Shown: in pieces, positions 1 to 9,696 of the stretch
How the letters are laid out: the number at the start of each line of letters is the position of its first letter
How positions within the stretch are numbered: the first letter of the stretch is position 1
Assembly (NCBI GenBank): GCA_018670825.1
Contig: JABHIW010000066.1
Coordinates: forward strand, 1 to 64,000
Source of the DNA: Candidatus Scalindua sp.
Lineage (GTDB): Bacteria > Planctomycetota > Brocadiia > Brocadiales > Scalinduaceae
DNA length: 64,000 nt
Reading direction: 5' to 3'
Translations under genes and position numbers: made by a program
Notes under the pieces: generated by a model
The model's database searches: none
Seen by the model: the letters and a program-made list of their open reading frames with translations, nothing else
What the model was told of the DNA's origin: nothing

Positions 1-448
1 CCCAGACCTCCTTTTTGATATCTTAACATCAAAAATGCATCTTAGCTAGTGGTCCGAAAATCCCAGTCCATTATAGCATTAAGCATTAAGCATTAAGCAT
101 TAAGCATTAAGCATTAAGCATTAAGCAGCATAATACATATTGCTTTCGTGATCAAGAAATATTCTCCTGATTTACACGGTGTTTCTTAACGGGGAACAGC
201 AGATAACGACAAAACAATTAAATACGAAATCATTTTATAAAACCGGTGTGTAAAAAAAGAATACACTACAAAAGCTAATTGCATACATTCTCATTTTAAC
301 ATTATAAATTTTTTTTGTTTTTTCTAAGATATAAGTGTTAAATACAAAATCTAATCACTATTAATTACAATACAATCAACCGGTTTTTATCGTTTTATAA
401 TTTCAGGAATAAATTAAGGATATTCTTATCATTCTCAGACATACTAAT
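1..448. other. Leading non-coding region
   Basis: No convincing gene is seen before the glycosyltransferase that starts at 449. The stretch is very AT-rich. Its one distinct structure is the heptamer tandem repeat at 76-124, listed separately. The bases just before the first gene contain no clear Shine-Dalgarno motif, and no promoter could be assigned with confidence. Confidence 0.5.
76..124. repeat. Heptamer tandem repeat, 7 perfect copies
   Basis: The unit GCATTAA is repeated seven times without a mismatch, then breaks off into GCAGCA. It lies in non-coding DNA upstream of a surface-polysaccharide gene. The copy number of such a perfect short repeat can change by replication slippage. Whether that affects expression of the downstream gene is unknown. 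Confidence 0.95.
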
Positions 449-1711
449 ATGAAGGTTCTTTTTGTACATCATGGTGAAGTTATAGGTGGCGCTCCTGTTA
501 GCTTACTCAACATGATATTAGAGTTAAAAAAAAATCCTGATATTAGTATGAAGGTGTTATGTGTTAAAGAGACGATGAAGGACTTTTTTCAGGAAAAAGC
601 TAATATTGATGTAGGAGATATTCATTATCCATGCAATATTCTAGGGAAAGTTATCATTGGGTGGGGAAATCTCTTTAACAGGCAAACGTTCCTCATGGCC
701 TTAATGGAAATTACCAGAATTCGTTCCAGTATTAAGATTCAGTGTAAACAATTAAAGAAAGAGAACCCGGATATTATTCATCTCAATTCATCAATACTGT
801 TTACAACCGCGATAGCAGCCAGGAGATTACATATTCCGATTGTATGGCATGTCCGTGAAATACTCCAGGGAGGCCGTTTCAATTTTCGCAGAATTTTCGC
901 AGGATGGTTAATAAAAAGATTTGCAGATAAGGTTATTGCAATAAGTCCTAGTGAAGCAAACAGCCTTGGCAAAGATACATATCACAATATAGAAGTAGTT
1001 TACAACTTTGTAGATTTCTCCAAGTTCGATAGTTCTTTATATGATCCGTTAAAGGAAAAGTCAAAATTAGGTATAAAAGCAGATGAAAGATTAATAATCG
1101 GTCTTGGAGGTGTGTCATGGCGCAAAGGCACTCTGGAATTAATAGAGGCCATGGAATTTACACAGATCAATGTAAGGTTAATTATCGCCGGTTCAGATAT
1201 GCCCAGGGCATATCCTATCTCCATTGTCAGGGAATTAAGGGTTTTTATGGAAGATTTATTGGTAAAGTCAGGTCTGAAGAAATTCCGTAGATGTGAATAT
1301 AACTATAGAGTATTAAACGCATTGAACAAACTTAAAAAAAATAAGGTTGTTTTTACAGGTCCTTTGGACGATGTCAGATATTTAATTGCTACATGTGATT
1401 TATTGACTTCGACACATACATTTCCGCATTCTTCCAGACCAATATTTGAAGCCTGGGCAATGAAAAAACCGGTTATAGCATTTAATATGCCGGGAATAAT
1501 TGAAAATATTGATAATGGTATTGATGGCGTTTTAGTAAAAAATACTACAGGGGAGGCTCTGGGAGAAGCTATCAATGTCATTATTAACAATTCAATGCTT
1601 TTAAAAAAAATGGGAAAAGACGGGTACAAGAAATCATATAAACGTTTCAGAAGTGAAGTAAATATTTTAAAAGTTCTGAATATTTACAAAGAACTTACTC
1701 ATCATACTTAA
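449..1711 (+). CDS. Glycosyltransferase family 4
   Basis: This protein is predicted to transfer a sugar from a nucleotide-sugar donor to a growing surface glycan on the cytoplasmic side of the membrane. The N-terminus (residues 1-20) has the GT-B opening strand followed by the GGAP glycine loop. Around residues 328-352 is the donor-binding region typical of GT4 (SSRPIFEAWAMKKP, then PGIIEN), with the two acidic residues of the E-x7-E type motif. Length (420 aa) is normal for the family. There is no signal peptide. A methyltransferase, an ABC exporter and an O-antigen ligase/polymerase-like protein follow on the same strand, which points to exopolysaccharide or O-antigen synthesis. Sugar specificity cannot be read. 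No clear Shine-Dalgarno precedes the ATG. Confidence 0.88.
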   Translation: MKVLFVHHGEVIGGAPVSLLNMILELKKNPDISMKVLCVKETMKDFFQEKANIDVGDIHYPCNILGKVIIGWGNLFNRQTFLMALMEITRIRSSIKIQCKQLKKENPDIIHLNSSILFTTAIAARRLHIPIVWHVREILQGGRFNFRRIFAGWLIKRFADKVIAISPSEANSLGKDTYHNIEVVYNFVDFSKFDSSLYDPLKEKSKLGIKADERLIIGLGGVSWRKGTLELIEAMEFTQINVRLIIAGSDMPRAYPISIVRELRVFMEDLLVKSGLKKFRRCEYNYRVLNALNKLKKNKVVFTGPLDDVRYLIATCDLLTSTHTFPHSSRPIFEAWAMKKPVIAFNMPGIIENIDNGIDGVLVKNTTGEALGEAINVIINNSMLLKKMGKDGYKKSYKRFRSEVNILKVLNIYKELTHHT

Positions 1712-1951
1712 TGAAGTAAATGTTTATATTAGTTTTATTCTCTCAAATTGACAATATCCGCTGTACATGGTGGTAAGCTGGGGTGTTGTGAAATGATTTT
1801 AAAAACTTTTTCTTCCCTATTATCGAAGTTTTTGCGTAAGGGTAATTGCCGTCAGTGATATTTAGTTATTTACACCGCCAGAGGTATAATCTGAAGAAAA
1901 TCAAATTATTTTGAAAGTAAATCATAACGGTAACAATCAGATAAATAAATA

Positions 1952-2752
1952 ATGGAAATAAAAACATATGATAAAAAAAATGATAGAATTGTTTTTTACA
2001 ATAAAAAAGCAAATGTCCAGTTTTGGGAAGAGCACTGGAGAGAAAATATTGGTTCAAACCAGTCACAAAAAATTGCTGATTATAAAAATAATAGATTTAT
2101 ATTGAAAATCGTAAAGAACTATCTTGATGATAAAAATAGCTGGATCCTGGAAGGCGGCTGCGGTATAGGAGGTTATGTCTATTGTTTACAACACGCAGGG
2201 TATAATGTTGTTGGGATTGACAATGCAGAGAAGACGGTTAAGGCTGTTAAAGAATGCTATCCTGATCTGAATATTCAAAGACAGGATGTCAGGAAGACCA
2301 GCTTTGAAGATAACTATTTCTCAATTTATTTTTCTTTTGGAGTTATAGAACATTTTTACAAAGGGTATGATGAGATATTATCGGAAGCGGTTCGAATTAT
2401 TAAACCTGGAGGTTATTTAATTATTTCTTTCCCTCAAATCTCGATACTGAGGAGAATTAAGGCAGAATTAGGCCTTTATGCCCGGGACAAGCCTGTGGAC
2501 AAGGAACATTTTTACCAGTTTGCACTTAACCCTGAAAAAGTGATAAAGGGTATAGAACAATATGGCTTTCAACTTGTAAAGAAAAGTCAATATGACGGCA
2601 TTAAAGGTTTTAAGGACGAGGTGGCGATATTTAGACCATTTCTTCAAGCCATTTATGATGGGAAAATACTTCAAATACTTAGGCGCATTATTGACATCAT
2701 TTTAAAAGGGCTGTCCTCTCATATGGCTTTGTTGGTAATGCAAAAAAAATAA
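1952..2752 (+). CDS. Class I SAM-dependent methyltransferase
   Basis: This is a predicted S-adenosylmethionine-dependent methyltransferase of the Methyltransf_11/25 type. The SAM-binding glycine motif I is at residues 65-75 (ILEGGCGIGGY), followed by the acidic ribose-binding strand end VVGID and the later motif FGVIEHF. At 266 aa it is a single-domain soluble enzyme. It sits between a glycosyltransferase and an ABC exporter, so its substrate may be a sugar or lipid-linked glycan, but the sequence does not show this. About 240 bp separate it from the gene upstream, 42 bp from the gene downstream. The ATG lacks a clear Shine-Dalgarno. Confidence 0.82.
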   Translation: MEIKTYDKKNDRIVFYNKKANVQFWEEHWRENIGSNQSQKIADYKNNRFILKIVKNYLDDKNSWILEGGCGIGGYVYCLQHAGYNVVGIDNAEKTVKAVKECYPDLNIQRQDVRKTSFEDNYFSIYFSFGVIEHFYKGYDEILSEAVRIIKPGGYLIISFPQISILRRIKAELGLYARDKPVDKEHFYQFALNPEKVIKGIEQYGFQLVKKSQYDGIKGFKDEVAIFRPFLQAIYDGKILQILRRIIDIILKGLSSHMALLVMQKK

Positions 2753-2794
2753 TAAACTTTATAGAAATCAATAGAATTCAGATTATACCCACAT

Positions 2795-4561
2795 ATGAAA
2801 CTATTTATACAAACTATTTATGAGATTGTTGGCTGGAAGGCCTTAATTCCAATTTTACTAATACTCTTCCAGGCTCTCTTTGAAGGCATTGGGGTTATGA
2901 TGCTTGTTCCAATGTTAGGATTTGTGGGAATTGCCAGTGAGGGTGGTATTACAGGGTCAATTAATTCTTTTTTCACCATTGCCTTTGATATTATTGGGTT
3001 TCCTAAAAACCTGATTACCGTTCTTTTTATTTATGTATTTCTCATTAGTTGTCGGGAAATGCTTGTGAAAACAAAAATGTTACTAAGTTCTAAAATACAA
3101 CACAATGCTATTCAAACTCTGCGTAGCCGTCTCTATGTCTCAATAAGCCAATCCGAATGGTTGTTTTTTGTTAAAACCCACTCCTCTGATTATGCTCATT
3201 CTCTCTTGATAGATGTCAACAGGTTGGGGTCTGGGGCAAACACGTTAATTCAGTTTATTTCTGCAACTATAATTCTTGGTATTTATATAATTATTGCCAT
3301 GAGTTTATCTTTCACTATGACTATTTTAGCACTGTTTTGCGGTGCTATAGTCCTTTTTGTGTTAAAGAATAAAATAATGTCTTCAATCCGTACCGGTAAA
3401 GTTGAAACAGGTCTCGGCAGGCAGTTGCATTTAATAGTAATGGAACAACTAAGTGGTATGAAACTGTCAAAGATATTTTGCGCCGAAGAGAGAAGTTTTT
3501 ACCGGTTTAGACGAGCCTCTTTCATGCTTATGGAAAATTTTATTAAATTTGCAAATGATATGGCCACCACCAGGATGTGGTTTGGTATAATCAGCGTGGT
3601 TATCGTGTCTATTTTTGTTTATGTTTCAATAGAGGTTATCAGTGTCTCGACTGTCACCCTTCTGCTTCTGCTTTTTATTTTTTCGCGCATGATGCCCCAG
3701 ATTACATCTCTACAACAAGGCTTCCAGCAATTACTACATGTGAAACCGGCTTTAACTTCATTTCTTGATATGGAGCAGGCCTGTAAGGACGCAGCAGAGA
3801 ATATCGTAAAAGATAAAGTCTCTACGTTGGCAATAGAAGATAACATTTGTTTTAAAAATATTATTTTCCGATATAACAAAGAGAATGAATATGATGTTTT
3901 GAAGTCGGTATCATTTACCATTCGCGCCTGCAGTACTATGGCATTTGCCGGATCTTCCGGTTCCGGGAAGAGTACCATTGCAGATCTGCTTATGGGACTG
4001 TTATATCCGGACAGTGGAGAGATACTGATAGACGGCAAACTACTCTCTCCCGAGTTACTTATTTCTTGGCGGCAATCTGTAGCATATGTACCACAAGATA
4101 ATTTTCTTTTAAATGATACCGTTCGTGAAAACCTCTTGTGGGCTAGTCCTGGTACTTGTGATGACCACATACGGGAAGCATTAGAACATGCTGCTGCAAA
4201 AGAGTTTATAGGCAAATTGCCACAGGGGCTGGATACGGTAATTGGTGATAGAGGCGTCAGGCTTTCCGGTGGTGAACGTCAGAGAATAGCCCTTGCCCGA
4301 GCATTGTTAACAAAACCTCAGCTCCTGATTCTGGATGAAGCTACAAGTTCCCTGGATGTTGAGAATGAGAAGCGTATACAAGAGTCTATAGAAGCACTTC
4401 ACGGCAACATGACAATAGTCATAATTGCCCATCGGCTGAGTACTATTCGGAATGCAGACCAGATTATCGTGATTGATGATGGCAGGGTTGTGGAAACAGG
4501 CACATGGGATGAACTCATATCTAAAGAAAACGGCAGATTTCTTGAACTATCCCGCATATAA
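2795..4561 (+). CDS. ABC exporter, fused permease and ATPase (MsbA-like)
   Basis: This half-transporter is expected to act as a homodimer that flips or exports a lipid, lipid-linked sugar or peptide across the inner membrane. Residues 1-320 carry about six hydrophobic helices (ABC type 1 exporter fold). The nucleotide-binding domain follows: Walker A GSSGSGKST near 386-394, signature LSGGERQR near 490-497, Walker B LLILDEATSSLD near 508-520, and an H-loop histidine in IIAHRLST near 545. All catalytic motifs are intact, and 588 aa is normal. Its place in a glycan cluster suggests export of a glycolipid or polysaccharide precursor; that is inference. Confidence 0.9.
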   Translation: MKLFIQTIYEIVGWKALIPILLILFQALFEGIGVMMLVPMLGFVGIASEGGITGSINSFFTIAFDIIGFPKNLITVLFIYVFLISCREMLVKTKMLLSSKIQHNAIQTLRSRLYVSISQSEWLFFVKTHSSDYAHSLLIDVNRLGSGANTLIQFISATIILGIYIIIAMSLSFTMTILALFCGAIVLFVLKNKIMSSIRTGKVETGLGRQLHLIVMEQLSGMKLSKIFCAEERSFYRFRRASFMLMENFIKFANDMATTRMWFGIISVVIVSIFVYVSIEVISVSTVTLLLLLFIFSRMMPQITSLQQGFQQLLHVKPALTSFLDMEQACKDAAENIVKDKVSTLAIEDNICFKNIIFRYNKENEYDVLKSVSFTIRACSTMAFAGSSGSGKSTIADLLMGLLYPDSGEILIDGKLLSPELLISWRQSVAYVPQDNFLLNDTVRENLLWASPGTCDDHIREALEHAAAKEFIGKLPQGLDTVIGDRGVRLSGGERQRIALARALLTKPQLLILDEATSSLDVENEKRIQESIEALHGNMTIVIIAHRLSTIRNADQIIVIDDGRVVETGTWDELISKENGRFLELSRI

Positions 4562-5117
4562 CTTTTAAAGGCATTTATGAAGGATACTAATTCCGCTTTG
4601 CATCTACAAAATCTTTCACATAACGAACTAGAAAATAGATTTCTAACTCATATCAAGAAGCATATGAACAAATAATAGAAGATATACAGAAGCCTGAAAG
4701 TTCCAGGTGACAGTGTGTCATCTTCTATCCGATCCTTTCTTATTTAAATGATTATAGCAAGTTGGGTTTGATACTCCGCCGTGTTTTATATCCTTTCTTT
4801 ATGAATATTTTACTGACTTCTAATCTTTCAACCAGAGTTGGTGACTTTTTTTTAAAAAGTCCTTTAATATCTCCTTTTCAAGCTCTATTTCCTCTTATTG
4901 TTCTTATGCCATTTTATCCATCCATAAATTGCTGTTATTGGAATATAATGCTTACTTGATACCGCTCCATAATTATTAGTTTCAATACCTTCTTTTACAA
5001 ATTTTTAACAAACGTGTTTGCATTTCTTGTTTATTTCTGATACTTATACTTTCCGATTAGGAACTTTTTTTCTCCATATTATACTGGAGGCTAAAGAATT
5101 ATATACAATCTGATCCC
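4562..5117 (+). other. Intergenic region with a possible gene remnant
   Basis: Some 550 bp lack a convincing gene. A 32-codon ORF runs from 4577 to 4675 (starts MKDTNSALHL), with AAAGG a few bases upstream. Just before its stop the coding-like signal seems to pass to another frame (reading YEQIIEDIQKPESS and ending near 4710). This looks like the start of a gene broken by a frameshift, but there is too little sequence to name a family. The rest, to 5117, is AT-rich; a 65-codon hydrophobic ORF within it (4762-4959) has no supporting signal. Confidence 0.3.
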
Positions 5118-6449
5118 ATGAAACAGACATATACCATCGCCAGGATATTCGTAATAGCTATTGTTGTTGCAACCATTCTTAATGGCTCCAGCTTCTGGCT
5201 GAAGAGGGTAGGTTGGCTGGAGCCACAGTTGTACGAGGAATACAAGGGTGGAAGTGGAAGTTTCCGGGGACAGGCGTTTAAAGGATCCGATAGTTTTGAG
5301 CAACTAACAAGATACACCTATCAAACAAAAGGCGTTTGGACAGCATTTAAGGCTTCTAAAGATGTAATTTTTCTCCTTTTTTTTATTGTGTCATTACTAC
5401 TCATTTTGAGGAAATATACAGAGTGGAAAATTCGTTATTTTTGGTTATTTGTCTCTATAGCATTCTTGTTTTTGTACGCTTTTTGTAAGTCCCTTTTACA
5501 GTCTGGTCCCTTGTTATCAATGGCAGGCCTACGTTCATTTCTGTTCCTGGGAGTAGTGATTGTAGGATCGTGGGCTGCCTGCGAGAAAGTGTTCTATTTA
5601 ATGACTAAATGCCTTGTCGTTTTAATTTTGATCCAATTATTGATGACACCATATGAATATGTGTATGGTATGCGTTTCTTTGTCAGTTCATATTTCCAGA
5701 ATCGCATTGTCGGCACTATGTTGCAGCCCAGCAGTTTTGGTATTGTCTTGGTATTGGGATTGATCTGGTATTTTACCTTTTCGCGTTCGCAGACATGGTT
5801 ATGGTGGTTAACAGTGATTGTCAGTGTACTTGCTTTCTTCAGTGGTTCTGCAACCTCTTTATTTCTTCTGTTGTTTGCTTATGTTGCAATTCTCTGGTCA
5901 AAAATCGACAATAGATTTCGCAAGAGGTTATTGTTTGGGGGTATTACTGGTAGTGTTTTTTTGTTCTTGCTGCTTCCCTCTCTCACTGGCCGTGTAGCAA
6001 TATACCATTCTCTCTGGGGGCGGTTCTCTCTTTATAAGGAGTATATATTCACAGGTTCAGGATGGTGTGAATTGATGTTTGGTAGAGGGCTTGGGGCAGG
6101 GACTAATACAGCGGTAAATCTGTTGATGGACTGGCAGGATAGTGCGTCACATGGGGTTGGAAACCATGTTGTTTTTGTTGCCGATTCCACCCCATTGATG
6201 TTGATTTCACAGATTGGATTTGTTGGTCTTTTTATGGTATATGGGCTTTTGTTTCTTGCTATCCGTAATGACCCACAAACCCGAATATTTTATTTTTCCT
6301 TTATCCTTGCAAGCCTGACGGTGAATATTACAGAGCTTTTCCCTATCAACTTTATTCTCGGCCTGTTGCTGGCTCGTAGTTTTTCAATTGTAAAAAGCAA
6401 TGATTATACAGACCGGGCAATAGCAGAGACAACGAAACCTGTTTCGTAA
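5118..6449 (+). CDS. O-antigen ligase / polysaccharide polymerase-like membrane protein
   Basis: This is a polytopic inner-membrane protein of 443 aa with roughly ten to twelve hydrophobic helices. A large extracytoplasmic loop near residues 300-350 contains a Gly-rich FGRGLGAGTNTA stretch before the last helices. The arrangement (many helices, one big periplasmic loop late in the protein, and the GRGLG signature) is that of the Wzy/WaaL O-antigen polymerase and ligase superfamily. It would join or polymerise glycan units on undecaprenyl or lipid carriers. It ends the polysaccharide group that starts at 449. Whether it is a polymerase or a ligase cannot be decided. No clear Shine-Dalgarno is seen. 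Confidence 0.75.
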   Translation: MKQTYTIARIFVIAIVVATILNGSSFWLKRVGWLEPQLYEEYKGGSGSFRGQAFKGSDSFEQLTRYTYQTKGVWTAFKASKDVIFLLFFIVSLLLILRKYTEWKIRYFWLFVSIAFLFLYAFCKSLLQSGPLLSMAGLRSFLFLGVVIVGSWAACEKVFYLMTKCLVVLILIQLLMTPYEYVYGMRFFVSSYFQNRIVGTMLQPSSFGIVLVLGLIWYFTFSRSQTWLWWLTVIVSVLAFFSGSATSLFLLLFAYVAILWSKIDNRFRKRLLFGGITGSVFLFLLLPSLTGRVAIYHSLWGRFSLYKEYIFTGSGWCELMFGRGLGAGTNTAVNLLMDWQDSASHGVGNHVVFVADSTPLMLISQIGFVGLFMVYGLLFLAIRNDPQTRIFYFSFILASLTVNITELFPINFILGLLLARSFSIVKSNDYTDRAIAETTKPVS

Positions 6450-6557
6450 AATGGTTATGATAACGAACAACGTTCGGTTGAAAACTGGACGTTAAAATCA
6501 GCCGTATATATTTGTTGTTAGTTTTTAAATTGTTATTCCTGTATTTATAATTTCATT

Positions 6558-8579
6558 TTATTTTGCAGAAAGGGTAAAGACTCCATCCCAGTCTTTTGGA
6601 GGTGCTACCCGCTGATATTCACAACATCTTTGAATATACACATTTGACGGCTTGTCATCCGGTGAAAGTTGAAGTACATGCTCAAAGCTGGAAATAGCCT
6701 CTTCCCACTGGCAGTTGCGATAGGCATGAATTCCCACCTCAAAGTGTTTGATAACCCGAATTCTCTCTTCATCCACCCTTTCTCTTTCATCTACAAGCTC
6801 ATAGACCTTAATTGGCTTTGTTTTCCCTACCACTCGAATAACGTCCATCTCCCTGGCTATCAATGTATCTTTTACGAGGGAGTATGTGGCTTCTGAAATC
6901 ATTATCTGTGTTCCATAATATTTATTAGCACCTTCAAGCCGACTTGCAAGATTAACGTCATCACCAATAATCGTATATTCAAAACGAGTGGCTGATCCGA
7001 CATTCCCAACTACGACTTCTCCTGTGTTAATACCAAAGCGATATGTCCTCGATGGAAGCCCCCCTGCTTTCCACTCTTCTTCTAATTTATGTAAAAACTT
7101 TCGACATTTTAGTGCTGCCTGACAGGCAAACAGTGCATGATTTTCCTGAGCAATGGGTGCCCCCCAGAAAGCAAGGATAGAATCACCTTGAAATTTATCA
7201 ATGGTCCCCTGGCATTCCAGGATAGCAGCGCTCATTCCCTCAAAATACTCGTTGAGGTGTTTAACTACTTCTTCAGGCGTGAGTTTCTCCGACAGGTTTG
7301 TAAAGTTACCAATATCTGTGAAAAAAATTGTTAAAGCCTTCCTCTCTCCACCAAGTTTCAGCATATCAGGATTCTTAATGATTTCTTCTGCCACACTGTA
7401 AGATACATAACGCTCAAAGGTGCTCTTAATAAAGTCCCGTTCTTTAAGACCATCTACCATACCGTTAAATGCATTCCCAAGTGCCTCTAATTCATCTCCC
7501 GTCCGAATATCAACTTTTGTATCAAGCTTGCCGCTACCAATATTCTTTGCAGCCATCGCCAATTTCTTTACAGGCTTTGTAATACCTTTTGCCAGAAAAA
7601 AACTCAATCCAATGGCAACCAGAAGAATAACTCCTCCCACAATAATGAAAGTCATGCGAAGTTTGGATACAAATTTCATTTCCTGTGTGAGAGATTTAAG
7701 AACAATGAAACTTCCTTCTTCAGAGTTTACGTTCGCAAGGATGGGAAAATACATTGATAAAAAAGTTTCCTTATCCAGAAAGGTTTCATGAATATCAGAC
7801 TTTTTCTCATAATCCGAAAATTCCATGAAAGTAGATAGTGCCTGCTCTTTCGTAACTGGCAAGGTAGAGGTATGAATTCCTTCACTGGAATAGAGTGCTA
7901 AATCGACCTCAGAAATATTTTTAAGACGCAATAGGATATCTTTGTCAATACGGCTTCCAAAAATAACCACACCATGGATTTCATCTCTGAAAACTACCGG
8001 CTTCGCAATTATATGATAAACAGCATCACCTTGATGAGCAGATACAAGGAAATCCTTTTCCTTGCTCATGTCCGTATGCCATACATCAACGGCTACCGGT
8101 TTTTCTGACAGATCTTCAAATAATTGGAGATTTGTTAAATCAATTCCATATTTACCGGGAAAAGCTTTTGAAAGCAGCAGAATACCGTCAGCATTAGTAA
8201 CTATAAAGATATCTGCTTTTTCATATAAGGAAAGAAAGGGGAGAATTGACGCTAATCTCAGATTTGAATCCTTCAGGATTTCATCCTCATGGTGAGCGTC
8301 CTCAAACCCAAGACCATCTCCGTGAACTGAGGCGGTTGAAAGGACAGACCGAAAATGCGCATTACTGATCGTAAGGGTATCAATGGCATCAACGGCAAAT
8401 TGTGTTCTCAATTCTTGAAGATGCCTTAATGCAACTTGTGTATTCTCAAATCGGTTCTTGATATTCTCCTGAATATGTTTTTTTGTGGTCTCTTGAATGA
8501 TGAATAAAATACTCATCGTTGAAAGGCAAACCACAGCCCCCAACACGATAAATAACTTAGTATGAAAATTAATCTTCAT
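6558..8579 (-). CDS. Membrane class III adenylate/guanylate cyclase with sensor and HAMP domains
   Basis: Predicted to make cAMP (or cGMP) in response to an extracytoplasmic signal. There is a transmembrane helix near the N-terminus, a periplasmic Cache-like sensor of about 300 residues, a second helix, and a HAMP linker beginning at FLAKGITKPVKKL. The class III catalytic domain keeps the metal-binding aspartates in FFTDIGNFT and in KFQGDSILAFWG. A short TPR-like tail follows (WEEAISSFEHVLQLSP). The chosen ATG at 8579 gives the usual charged start plus helix (MKINFHTKLF) and overlaps the upstream gene by 11 bp. An ATG at 8615 would add 12 residues and is less typical. The overlap implies co-expression with the cupredoxin-like gene. 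Confidence 0.88.
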   Translation of the reverse strand: MKINFHTKLFIVLGAVVCLSTMSILFIIQETTKKHIQENIKNRFENTQVALRHLQELRTQFAVDAIDTLTISNAHFRSVLSTASVHGDGLGFEDAHHEDEILKDSNLRLASILPFLSLYEKADIFIVTNADGILLLSKAFPGKYGIDLTNLQLFEDLSEKPVAVDVWHTDMSKEKDFLVSAHQGDAVYHIIAKPVVFRDEIHGVVIFGSRIDKDILLRLKNISEVDLALYSSEGIHTSTLPVTKEQALSTFMEFSDYEKKSDIHETFLDKETFLSMYFPILANVNSEEGSFIVLKSLTQEMKFVSKLRMTFIIVGGVILLVAIGLSFFLAKGITKPVKKLAMAAKNIGSGKLDTKVDIRTGDELEALGNAFNGMVDGLKERDFIKSTFERYVSYSVAEEIIKNPDMLKLGGERKALTIFFTDIGNFTNLSEKLTPEEVVKHLNEYFEGMSAAILECQGTIDKFQGDSILAFWGAPIAQENHALFACQAALKCRKFLHKLEEEWKAGGLPSRTYRFGINTGEVVVGNVGSATRFEYTIIGDDVNLASRLEGANKYYGTQIMISEATYSLVKDTLIAREMDVIRVVGKTKPIKVYELVDERERVDEERIRVIKHFEVGIHAYRNCQWEEAISSFEHVLQLSPDDKPSNVYIQRCCEYQRVAPPKDWDGVFTLSAK

Positions 8580-9321
8580 AAATATTACGTCCAACCTCCG
8601 GATACGTTGAGCCATCTTTTCGCTTATGAGGCTCCATTTTAATGATCTCGCTTACTTCCAGATCTATAACACTATTCTCCCCAGGTTTTATCAATACTTG
8701 TTTGGTAGCCCTTTCCGCATTGGGCAACCATGCATTAATCGTGTAAGCACCCGAAGGAACGTCCTGAATCTGGAATGTACCATTTTTATCCGTCATGGCA
8801 TAAGCTTTGTTCTCCAGAATAACCACATAGGCAATCATTTGGGGATGGATGTTACAAAAAACCGACACGAGGCCGGGCTTTTCAAAAAGCACTGTTTTTG
8901 GAGGTTCCGTCCTTTTATACTGACCAAGGTCAAAAGACTTTATACGGGAGATAGAAAAGACGTTATGGTATATATCATCCTGATTGGGAAACCTGACCTT
9001 TTGTCCTACTACTATTGGCAAGATTTCTGGATAGAAGTTCCTGCCTTTTTGCACAAGATCAGGTACTTCTCCAGGCACTTCACTTTTAAAACCTGTGATA
9101 TAAACGAGTACTCCACTCATATCTTTTTTCTTTTTAAGTTTCCCAAAAAGCTTTTTTTGGAAGACTGTTATATTCCCAGTAATATGCCCCGGATCTGATG
9201 ACCCATCACTTAATGACGCAAAGACAAAGAGCAATCCCAGGATGGAAAAAGTTATTATTTCTAACACATACAAAACGCCACTCAGACTTCTGTTGAAACA
9301 ACCTTTAGTTAAAAAGTTCAT
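8569..9321 (-). CDS. Cupredoxin-like exported protein with carboxypeptidase-regulatory-like domain
   Basis: This is an exported or membrane-anchored protein of 250 aa with a hydrophobic segment near residues 20-36. The middle part resembles plastocyanin-type cupredoxins. Candidate type 1 copper ligands are H119 (YHNVFS), C156 and H159 (VFCNIHPQM) and M162, with the usual Cys-x2-His-x2-Met spacing. A carboxypeptidase-regulatory-like beta domain follows (residues 172-225; TDKNGTFQIQDVPSGAY). Such pairs are seen in proteins annotated as methylamine-utilisation-like. AAAGGAGC lies about 8 bases before the ATG and supports this start. Its 3' end overlaps the cyclase gene. It may bind copper or serve as an electron carrier; a link to cyclase sensing is inference. 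Confidence 0.75.
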   Translation of the reverse strand: MNFLTKGCFNRSLSGVLYVLEIITFSILGLLFVFASLSDGSSDPGHITGNITVFQKKLFGKLKKKKDMSGVLVYITGFKSEVPGEVPDLVQKGRNFYPEILPIVVGQKVRFPNQDDIYHNVFSISRIKSFDLGQYKRTEPPKTVLFEKPGLVSVFCNIHPQMIAYVVILENKAYAMTDKNGTFQIQDVPSGAYTINAWLPNAERATKQVLIKPGENSVIDLEVSEIIKMEPHKRKDGSTYPEVGRNIYED

Positions 9322-9696
9322 TCAAAAAAGCTCCTTTACCAATATTATTTAACACGTTCTTTATACCTTATATAATTCCACATATAGTAATAAATCAAGC
9401 AAGTTAAATCAATACCTTCACAAAGAGCTAAAGGAAAGAGGAGAATATGTGAAATACGGGGGTTATTTCTATCATTAGAATTGCTTGCAAAATAAAGAAT
9501 ATTTATTATAATTCCTGCGAAAAATACCTTTATCTCATAATTAACTTATTAATTTACAGCAAGACAAAAATTTGCTTTAGTTGATTTTTGTGGTATTTTT
9601 ATTGCCGTTGATGTAATATTATGCCCTTATATTTACTATGGAAGTGGGAAAATTTCTTTGGAATCTATCTTCAAATTGAAAGAAAGGAAACACTAA
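9322..9696. other. Divergent intergenic region
   Basis: The 375 bp between the leftward cupredoxin/cyclase pair and the rightward SLAC1/TehA gene must hold promoters for both. The stretch is very AT-rich. No inverted repeat or recognisable operator stood out. The Shine-Dalgarno sites of both flanking genes lie at its ends. Confidence 0.5.

Noticed and set aside
4762..4959. 65-codon hydrophobic ORF on the plus strand
   Set aside because: No ribosome-binding site, no family resemblance; AT-rich DNA gives such hydrophobic ORFs by chance.
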